Below, in pieces: positions 54,855 through 64,000 of a stretch of DNA of 64,000 nt (positions are counted from its first letter, which is position 1; every line of letters starts with the position of its first letter). The stretch comes from Allacma fusca. Its lineage: Eukaryota; Arthropoda; Collembola; Symphypleona; Sminthuridae. The translations under genes were made by a program, and so were the position numbers. Where the stretch lies: assembly GCA_947179485.1 (NCBI GenBank), contig OX359247.1, positions 25,768,801 to 25,832,800 of the forward strand, given 5' to 3'. Below the pieces are notes generated by a model. It was given only the letters and a program-made list of their open reading frames with translations. It did not search any database and had not been told where the DNA came from.

Positions 54855-56656
54855 AGAGGCAAATTGAGTTTAGTGTCGTATTTGATTAAAATTACACTCA
54901 CGACCCCCTCGAATTCAAATGAGATAACAATCCTGTTGGAGACTACGATAAATCTATCCAGAACATTAATTGGACTCAAGTCTCCTTGGCAGGAGTAAAA
55001 CTGTCTTATGCAACCACAGCAAGAAAGATTATGGACGACATTCATCTCAAGACTTCACTTTCTTTTTACTTACTCAGCCAAGCCAACAGCCACAGAGCAG
55101 AGTTGAGCAGAGACTTCACGTTCTCATTCCTTCACTCGAGTCCCGCATCCCTCCCCGCTCAAACCTGCTACTTGTAATGAAAGTCACATGAAAAGTCTGA
55201 GTTGATATCGTCCACGCCATTAAGGACTCCAATAACGAAATATTTTTAGTTTCATGGAATCACCCTGAACAGTTTCTGCTTTCTCAATTTTTAAACCATA
55301 GGCCTAAACTCCCTTCAACTTTCAACTTTGTGGTTATAAATACCTTCAAAAAAACAAGCTTCATTTTAGATTTCCTTTCAACAGGGACCTCCTCTAAAAT
55401 TAGGCAAAAGACACTTTTCCCTGGAAATGAATTGTGCTAAATATGTATCTACACATCCCCGTACGTAAGATCCAAGGAACTTAGGAAAGACTGCTTAGAA
55501 ACTAAAAGTCTTTTGGGATGAACCTACCTTCACTTTTAATGAAATTAAATTTTAGAGCACTCTAAATCCATTCATCAATCTTAATTTAATCTTACCCTGT
55601 GATATCTTCCTTAGGAAAATCTCAGCGTTAACATTTATGAGCAGTGTAAGAACATCCCTGGTAACAGTCCTGTAACCATATGCTCCTCGTGAGATTCTAC
55701 AAATTTTAAGCTGGTCTTTTGAAAGCTTAATTCGTAGGAATTCCATCGCATTACTTATTCTATTATGCCATTCATTAGGGCTTCATTGTCTTGGGGTTGG
55801 TGGAGCTTGAGACTCCAGATTTAGTGGAGGAGGAAGGAATACGGTGTTATTTTTGGGAATGGGACGACTTCACCAAGAGGACATTGTTTTTGGAGCTGAC
55901 GTCTCTGGAAAACGTATCTATTCAAATTCAAATTCAAATTCTATATCCAGTCCAGACCCCCGAAAAACAGGATTTGAATATTCTATTATCCTGTCTCTTC
56001 CCTTGGAAGTAGTAGCTTCATCCATTGATGCTTTGAATAGGAGGGGAAAAAAACGCTAAGGAAATAAAATGTTCCCAAAACTTGGGGATAATTCTACACG
56101 AGGCTGACACAACATAAAGTATTCTTGAAGCACTGGGTTGACAGCAATAAATTTTGTTCCAACACAAAAATTTATGATGCGATTGCCCTTGTAACCTCCA
56201 AGTACGGGTTGGTCATGTTTTTATACGTGAATGATATGATGATTTGGATGCGATGATGATCCTCCTCTGGTGCATAAAAAAAACTGTACACCCTTACTTA
56301 CACGTATCATCCGAGATGGACAATGTTGATTCATGCGTACTGTACATTGAAACAGGAACAACATCCTTATGACTGCAGACGGAAAGTGAACATGAGAAAT
56401 CCTTGTACCAATGTGTATGAGTCTGTGTGTGGTAACATTGAGCTACAAATAAAATCCCAAACGCTTGGCCACAGTAGTACTACAGTAGTACCAATGGATA
56501 TAGAGGATCAAACAGAGAAAAAAAACTCCAGAGTCTGACTCTTTTTGAGACATATTGTGTGTAAGCTCGGGAGGAAGGAAAGTAAGGGAATGCGAACCGT
56601 TGGAATTGGAGAGAAAGTACCAAATGAGAAAGTCAGGCTGCAGTGAACGCTCATTG

Positions 56657-56706
<50 letters not shown>
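56657..56706. repeat. (GA)n microsatellite
   Basis: About 50 bases of GA repeat with one ACAG interruption near the start. Confidence 0.9.
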
Positions 56707-56710
<4 letters not shown>

Positions 56711-59700
56711 TCGGAGGAAATAGTGAGGAGAAGAGAACAACGACGGGGAGAGACTGGGATGAAAACTCCGGATTTATTTCTTCAACAAGATCCCCCTTCT
56801 ATATCTTTTTCACGCTTGGAAACACATAAATAAGATTACGCAAAGGAAAATATGTTGTTATTTGTTGTGGCACATCAAAACGGAATAATATCATCTATCT
56901 TCCCTCTGTAGCTCCAATCCGTCCAACTCCCCTTACATACATATCAGTCACCACCCCATCTTCCTCCTCCCCACTGGGATCTTACTGTCTCCATCCTCGA
57001 CCCGTTCCCAAAGACTCTCTCTCTCTCTCTATTTGGGCCCGGAGTGCCGTCGGAGCATCGAGGAAGACAATGCCGACTACACCCACCTTTAAATAACGTA
57101 TTCCTATCAGCATTCACCAGCCTCCCATTGAGCATACACCAGACCGCATTTAATTTGCACTCGAAACAGAAAATACACTCGGAGATTATTTAGCTTTCTC
57201 CTCCGCCCTCCCCGAAACATGTGTACCTTCCTCCACATTAAATTCTAACGTAAATCCAATTTCTCTACCTATTACTTCAATCCTGTTTAAGGATTCAACC
57301 TGGATAACTGGCAATGGCAATGGGAACGCATCCCCGTATGGATAGGCCCGGACACCTTCTACCCAGTGTCTCCTCATTGCTTCCAGCAGAGACAGTCATA
57401 ATGTAGCATCTCTTCGTTATTACTTTCACCTCTCCTGTGGTGTGGAGGAATGGCTTCAAAATTCAAATTTCAAAACCCCAAACTGCGGAAACCCAATTTT
57501 GGGCTTTGCCCTAACCAGACCAGGCTCCTAACTTTCCCACCTAAGTCATTGATTTTTTTAACCGAGTTTCTCCAAGACTTCCTGGTTAAGGTAACGTCCT
57601 CATATATTCTCTCCTCTGGTTTTACCTCTGTACCGAACCCGAGCTTCCTCCCTCCAGGATTTAAGCCATTATAAACTTAGCCGATTGTTCCTATCTGTAA
57701 GGATAGGGAACTATAGGGGAGGGTATTTTCTAGAATTAATATATGAGACCAATAAACATTTATCCGTCGGTGTATCGTACCTGCGCAAATGTCTAACTTC
57801 TTTATTTCTAAATTACTGTAGGTCCTCTGACAGTATTCCCTACCCCTGCTTTGTTTGTATCAGCATACATAATTGGAGGAATCGGGCCCAATGACATCGG
57901 AATACATTTCAGAGCAAACCTTCTCCCTATAGAAATCCCTCTCCTTGCACAAATATTATAACTGAATGGCAATCAGTGGACGTCAATGGATGTCATCCAA
58001 ATTGAAGGAATTATCTAATGAGGAAAGATATCCTATATATAATGGCCCATTCAAGTCCTCAAGTATATAGGCTGAGACTTGACAGTAAATGGTCACAAAA
58101 GGTGACTGCAATGTTTGTACAAGGAAATATGCTTATAGATAGATACAAGTGTTATAGATAGATACTGATACATGTCCGTAGGTGCAGACACAGTATGTCA
58201 ACAGCAGACTCACTCCTTTCTAGTATCTAGTTCAAAAAGGTTGAAGGTAATGTTAATGTTTTTGTAATAAAGACGGATCGGGAAGGAGAGGAGACACAGG
58301 AAATTGCCTTTCTTTTTTCTCCCTCTCTTTCTGGAGCTCCAATGGAACATAACACTTTGGCCAAGTCAAAAACTCCATTTATCCTCATACTCACAAGACA
58401 ATAATGTGAGCTGAAACCAGAAGGATATAATAGATGGTTTCTTTGTCCTCCCTGCTTTCTAAAGCCTTGTCAGCCGCCACTGGTTCAAGAATAACTGGAC
58501 GTGCATAAGTCCTGGGAGAGTGTGCCTGTATGGATGAGACCATATATCTATGTATCTACAGGCAAGATGACACATGGGGAGATGCAGGCCGTGAGGTGTG
58601 GTGGAACCGAGGAGCAAAATTGTTAACTTGTCCTATCTCCCTTCCTATTTACTTGGTTAATGTTATAGGAAGAACAAGAGGCGGGAGAGTGTGAGAGAAA
58701 GTCGGTGACAAAAGAAAATAACTGTTCAGCTTTTTTTCCCCACCTCCATGAGGTTTTTTTAACATTTGAGTATACATCGAAGAAACAACTTGGGTAATAT
58801 GATCGTATCTCATTCATGGCACGAGTAAGACTTATCTGACAAGTGCTTTCCTCTCACTTTCTCCGTCTTGACATTTGAAAGGGTTCAACCTGGAAGAACG
58901 CTTGGTTTCTTGATAAGAGGTGAAAAGTGAGGAGAGAAAGTGCACCCTTTATTGACACTAGATCAAAAGCAGAGCCGGGGAAGTAATCAATCAAATTTCA
59001 ACTCTGACCTACTTGACTTTATTAAATTGCCCACCTTTGATTGACCAAGAAAAAAGGTCTGGGAAAAATACATTTCCAAATCCGTCTTGAACAAAAAAAC
59101 ATTACAGTCAGGAATGAATATTTCTCCAAAGTAAGTAGATTCCTTTTTGAAGTTTCTCTGCAATTCGGACGGACGGGTAGAAAAAAATAGAGAAATATAA
59201 ATCAAAGGGACTTGTGCCTCAGTTACTTCTCAATGTTTCGTATGGCTTGTTGTCCTTACAAACAAATTTGATGGGAGCCGAAATGGTATTTTTGTGTGCT
59301 AGAGCATGTGCCAAAGATATGTTTCAAGGCTTAAGTTACAATTGCAAAATTCCTTCCGGAGTTTTTTTTTCATGGTTGAAAGGGCAGCCTGATTTTTCAT
59401 TGATCATTCAGCATTCTGGAAAAGTTTGCATTTAATCAGTGCTACTGGTTGAGTATAAACTTTTGGAGTGTACATGCTGTGCATATGTACATAGATACTT
59501 GTACAGCTTGGATTATTTACAGGGGAATTCCTGGAGCTGAAGACATTCCGATTCTCGAGTCTGATACCTGCATCTCTGTACTTCCCTGTTTCCCTGGTGT
59601 TATGTGCATTGCTGTTTGGCGTGCCGACGTGCAGGGATCTGTATTAATGTGTAGTGTATACATCTACAGATAAATATATGTACGTACATACATTTGAACG

Positions 59701-62162
59701 TAGCATGCACAAAGCAACTTGTACAACACTGGATTTCAAGCTTGAGAGAGTAACACTAACCATGTGTATCTACTTTCACTAGTGTATCCACAATCTCGTC
59801 GAGCTGACTGAGCTGGTGAATAAAAAATTCCAAAAACTAAGTTAGTTCCGAACCAATTTCCTATCTAATGGAATCAGGCACGCGTACATTTACAATTTGT
59901 TCGATAATGGAGCGACCTACACAGTGTGTTCTCAATACCATCGTAAGATTGAATTTCTACCGGCTCTCCCCCACTTATACCTTCGTAGTGTTTGTGTGGG
60001 TGTCCAGTGTATCCTAATAGAATTTCCCTAATATTTCAGTATCCCACACGTACTTGTGATAAGTCTGGCTCCATATGTACATACATTGGCAGGATCCCCA
60101 ACAAAGACATTCTTCCAGCAATTGCTTTTTAATCCCATAAAATATTCCTTGCTGTTTTGCATGTAAACTTTTAGAATCAATGGAATGATAAGTTAGCATG
60201 TAAACAAGGTCATATTTAACCATGTAGCTCCTTATTTGTTGGGAGTAGATCCATCCTCAGGATTTGATTTTGAGGTATGACCTTTGAACCGACAAATAGT
60301 GATCCGAACCCATTTGTAAAACTTCTCTCATGGACTCATGCCTGAGCAGAGGCTTTGGGCACGACAGGAATGAATTATATGGTACTAACTAGACGAAGAC
60401 ACAACCACGAACGTGTCCACAGATGGAATGATTTATGGTTGGGTTTATTCCGGTGCAATCGGACCAAAGTGGGATAAAAATTTTCGTACATGTGATACGG
60501 ATAGATACATGTACAGAGTACTATTCACTCTGGATATATTTATTTTGTAGATGTAATTGAGCTCGGGCACAAGTATTTTTCTATAATGACACGATAAGCC
60601 AGGAAGGCACGTCGAGACCTTGCTTGATAACAAGTAAATAATTACTTTTATTCAGTTTTAAAAGATAAAATGGGGCTCCGCTCTGAATCAAAATCTGACA
60701 CTTTGGAGGATACAATTTCAAATGATTTATTAGAAAATTTATCTATCCATCAAAATTTTGTTTTGATGGTGTAGGGTGACTCAGTCAAACATCTCTTATT
60801 TTTTTCAAAACTTAGGTTGGAATATCTACAATTAGAAGGATTCATGAATCCAAATTTGAAGGCTATAAAGTATTTAATCAAAAATTTAATGTCATAACTT
60901 TGTGCTATTTCATATCTGCTGGTTATTATTGAGCAAGTATCAAATTTAATAATTTTTTAGATCAAAATCTCCCTGAAATAAGGTAGAGATTGGGATATAA
61001 AATTGAATGAGAAAAACGAATATATAACTTCCCCTCAATAAAATGTTTTGGACAGGGGAAAGTATCTACCATTTTCAGACTGAGTGTTTGATCAATTATA
61101 CCGCATTTCCTGGTGCCTGGGTTGGAATTTAATATTCGTATTATTCTACTCCACTCCTGCTAAATGTTTATCCCCCAGAATTCATTGCTTTCTAAAGATT
61201 AAGTCCTACACCTCTGACGTCATTCGATGATTCGATAGGTAACACTCAGTATAGTGGCCCTCCAGTAAATTTCCAATTTCGACTCGAAATTTCATAATAC
61301 TGTAACCCAGGGTCTGGATCGGCTTAGAGTAAAACAGGATTAGTCTAAATTCAATGCTCCCCGTATATCTACAGTAGGACACTCCGCATAATTATGTAAG
61401 GAGGGCGGGCGGTTCCCCTACAAAAATAAGCGTCCCGACAAGAGCACGTATATCTACATATCTCCCCTTACGTAGTCCCTGGGAATAAAAATGAAAGGAA
61501 ATTATGAGAATAAAACCTTCGGAATTAATCTAATGGTTTTAAAATTCTGAGCATATACGCACGCAAGAAAAGTTATCTAATCAAGGACTGAGTTCTGTTC
61601 CACTCAGAGAAATTACATCCAGCAACCTGTTTACAAAAGCAACTTTCAAATTAGATTTCATAATTCAACTGTGTAATTGGATGGAATAGTACAAGCTTGG
61701 GGAGAACGACTGGGCCAACACTAGGAGGGTAATAACAACTGAAACGATTTTCGTGTCGATTACGAACTAAGGAATCAGTCTCCCTCCTATTCAAGTCGGA
61801 CTTGCCAACTTCTTCGACAGTATTGGGGCATTATATCACTGTCACGTATATCCGTCATAATGTGCTCAGCATTACAAGCACCATAGGAAATAACTTGAAA
61901 CTTTATATTTTCATATATCGCTATATACACTTTATGTATAGTTTTTTTGCGTGTATGTATAGATACAATGAATTTATACACTTATAGCCAGAGCTCAATC
62001 AAGTAGAAATATATTCATAGGGAGGATCTCCGTTATAGGAGGACCTCCCAGTCTCCAGTAATTGTGAGAGGAATTAAAGACGGAGCAGGGAAGAAAGCCC
62101 GGATAACAGAAGAAGACTTGTCCGTCTAATATCTAAATTACGTTCCTAAACCAAAAAGCTAC

Positions 62163-62279
62163 CTTCCTCTCGTAGCTAATTTCCCCGCCTGGCTTAACAA
62201 GATTCTCGGAATTTACTTGGGGATCCCCCCAGTTACCATGCATACTTGGGAAGTCAGTTTGCGTTAACACTGTGGCCGT
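62163..62279 (-). CDS. Low-confidence candidate exon upstream in the PLEKHH gene
   Basis: Thirty-nine open codons lie between a good acceptor (TGCTGTTCTCAG) and a donor (AAG|GTAGCT), phase 0 at both ends, so it could join the 52535 exon. The sequence (TATVLTQTDFPSMHGNWGDP and onward) does not resemble the coiled coil expected at this place, so it may be chance. Confidence 0.22.
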
Positions 62280-63717
62280 CTGAGAACAGCATGTCGTGGA
62301 GGAACTCACCCGCACATAACCTCACATGTAAAATCCCTCGTGTCAGGCCCACTGTTGCTCTCCCGAACCCTATTATCCCATCAACTGGGTTTACAGAAGT
62401 AAATGAGGCGAATCTCTATGTGGAGATGACGACGACATGGTAAATGCAACTGAAACTCTCGGTACACATTCAGGATTTTACTGGGAGAGTCCTTCGCGCC
62501 GCCTAGCTTAAGTGCAATTGCCTGTATTGCCACAATAGGTGCACATAAAACTTGATGGGAGTCTGAGTTCGCCAAGAGTGTGTTTTCACCATCCCAACCG
62601 CTAACTAACTAGCTCACCTCACACACGCAAGTCTATAGGTATATGGTCTTATGTGTAGGTACCTACATTAGATAGTATTACAAAAGGACGTCAGTGCACT
62701 TCAATTTCACCCCAGTAAAATAACAATGTTCTGTGTGTAGAGTACATGCACGTATGTATGTACATATGTATCTGTACATTCTAGGTATCTGCAACTTACT
62801 TTGTTTTTCCTCCAGAACAAAACCTACTCTATCCCTTGCCCTTCCTTCATTCCCGTTCTGACAATCTTCATGAGGTTCAGCATGGATGTAATTGACTAAA
62901 TCTTATCTTCAGGAGTTATTTACAAAAAAAATACTATTTCCGGAACGTCTTCAGTCCAGGAAAGTCCTCTTCTACAATTGCACTGGAACATTGTTTCTGC
63001 AACCCCTAGCCTTATTTCAATTCCGTAATTTCTGGGATTTAAAAGTAGTATAATTTGAATACACTGATTTGATACCTCTGAAAGTGATAGCATTGTAGAA
63101 AAAGGAAATGATCATAAGAGAAGATCATTATTGGGGAAATTTATACTTGAAAGTGACGCTAGGAAAAATAAATTTCAAGAGTAGTTCAATGATGAAATAA
63201 GCAATTGGATTAGACTAAATTTGAGTGTAACAGTCCAACTGCAAATGATTAATTTACAATCTGAAGCCCTTGGATTGTAATCTGTTTCAGGGAAGGGGTA
63301 GCAAGATGAGGCAGGATCAGACAAACAAGATCTGGCTGAACTCATGTACATCCTTTTCCTTTGCCACTATAAATGCTTCTGACGTTTGTACATATGTGTG
63401 TATCTATGTGTGTGCATGAGATGTCAATGTCTAAATTTTATTGTTGCCAATCCAAGACAATTTCCTATTCCTTATGTTGACTCCTTGGAGCTTCGTGTCG
63501 TAGTGTCTAACTAGCCTTACCCATACAGCACGCATGCAAGGTATTAGAGTGGCTATGAGAATGAAAGCCTTCATTCCAATGCTGGTTTGACTCATCGACC
63601 GTAAAACCTGCCGTTAGATAAGAACAAAAGTTTCCGCTTCCAGATTCAATTCAAAACATTCCAATAGCCAATTTTCACAGGAATGATCCTTGATAACATC
63701 AACGAGTGCACACTTAC
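62280..63717. other. Upstream region with no recognised gene
   Basis: This stretch contains TACGTATGTACATATG-type repeats near 62750-62790 and no recognised coding segment. Confidence 0.5.
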
Positions 63718-63780
63718 GTGAAATGCCTGGAGCGTCAGGCTTGGGCCACTCGGGGTTTTATTTTCTCTCAATCTGTGCAT
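63718..63780 (-). CDS. Low-confidence candidate first coding exon
   Basis: An ATG at 63780 opens 21 codons (MHRLRENKTPSGPSLTLQAF then H) ending exactly at a GTAAGT donor in phase 0, and an in-frame stop precedes the ATG. It could be an alternative 5' exon of the PLEKHH gene, but there is no homology support. Confidence 0.22.
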
Positions 63781-64000
63781 TCCCTAACGTAGATACATAT
63801 GTAGTGTAGTGTAATGTAACAGTAGAGAGTAATAGGGGAAGGAGTTAGAGAATTATAAAATTACAACAACCAAATCTCAAGCCCTTTTCAAATCAGACTC
63901 AAGCAAATACAGAGTCATGTATACGCATACATTGATCCTCCTAATCGTAATTATAAAGTCAGGTTAGGAAGGCTTTGGGTTTCGGAATTCCAGCGGGCTC

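Larger units (their letters stand above)
52536..62162. other. Upstream PLEKHH intron or 5' region, no exon recognised
   Basis: The expected upstream coiled-coil segment of the family was not found here. The stretch has GT, GA and GAAGAG repeats and scattered open frames without signatures. Confidence 0.5.

Overview
This is eukaryotic, animal nuclear DNA. It is AT-rich, full of short microsatellites, and its genes are split by introns with ordinary GT..AG sites. An arthropod is likely: the mobile element uses TATA boxes followed at about 30 bp by TCATTC, the arthropod initiator type. A copepod-like crustacean is only a guess.

Layout. (1) 3441-7483, minus strand: a complete seven-exon acyl-CoA synthetase of the 4-coumarate-CoA ligase type (599 aa) with a presequence-like N-terminus. 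(2) 11942 to at least 52535, minus strand: a very large gene for a PLEKHH1/2 (MAX-1) family protein. It has N-terminal coiled coils, a Ser/Pro-rich linker, two PH domains, MyTH4 and FERM. I could join 24 exons with every splice phase matching (about 1,620 codons); the true 5' end is not identified and may lie beyond the window. (3) 29098-48259: a complete Polinton/Maverick (adintovirus-like) element of 19,162 bp inside one intron of the PLEKHH gene. It starts AG, ends CT, has imperfect 65-bp terminal inverted repeats and is flanked by the 6-bp duplication ATTGTA.

The element carries the full Polinton core: retrovirus-like integrase, FtsK-type packaging ATPase, adenain-like protease, major capsid protein, penton-like protein, basic core-like protein and protein-primed family B DNA polymerase. 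The late genes run penton-like, basic core, major capsid, protease, the same order as in adenoviruses. The polymerase is spliced from three exons and gains zinc fingers at its N-terminus. Accessory genes include a 518-aa protein made of two copies of a Cys-rich domain, a 675-aa basic protein built of 69-residue repeats, a 242-aa protein with an array of PxDLS-type (CtBP-binding) motifs, a spliced zinc-ribbon protein, and a possible 52-aa membrane protein.

Decay is limited. The penton-like gene has one in-frame TAA and the basic core-like gene lacks an AUG at its natural start; the other core genes are open. The remaining sequence is intronic or intergenic with simple repeats, and I could not assign further genes there.
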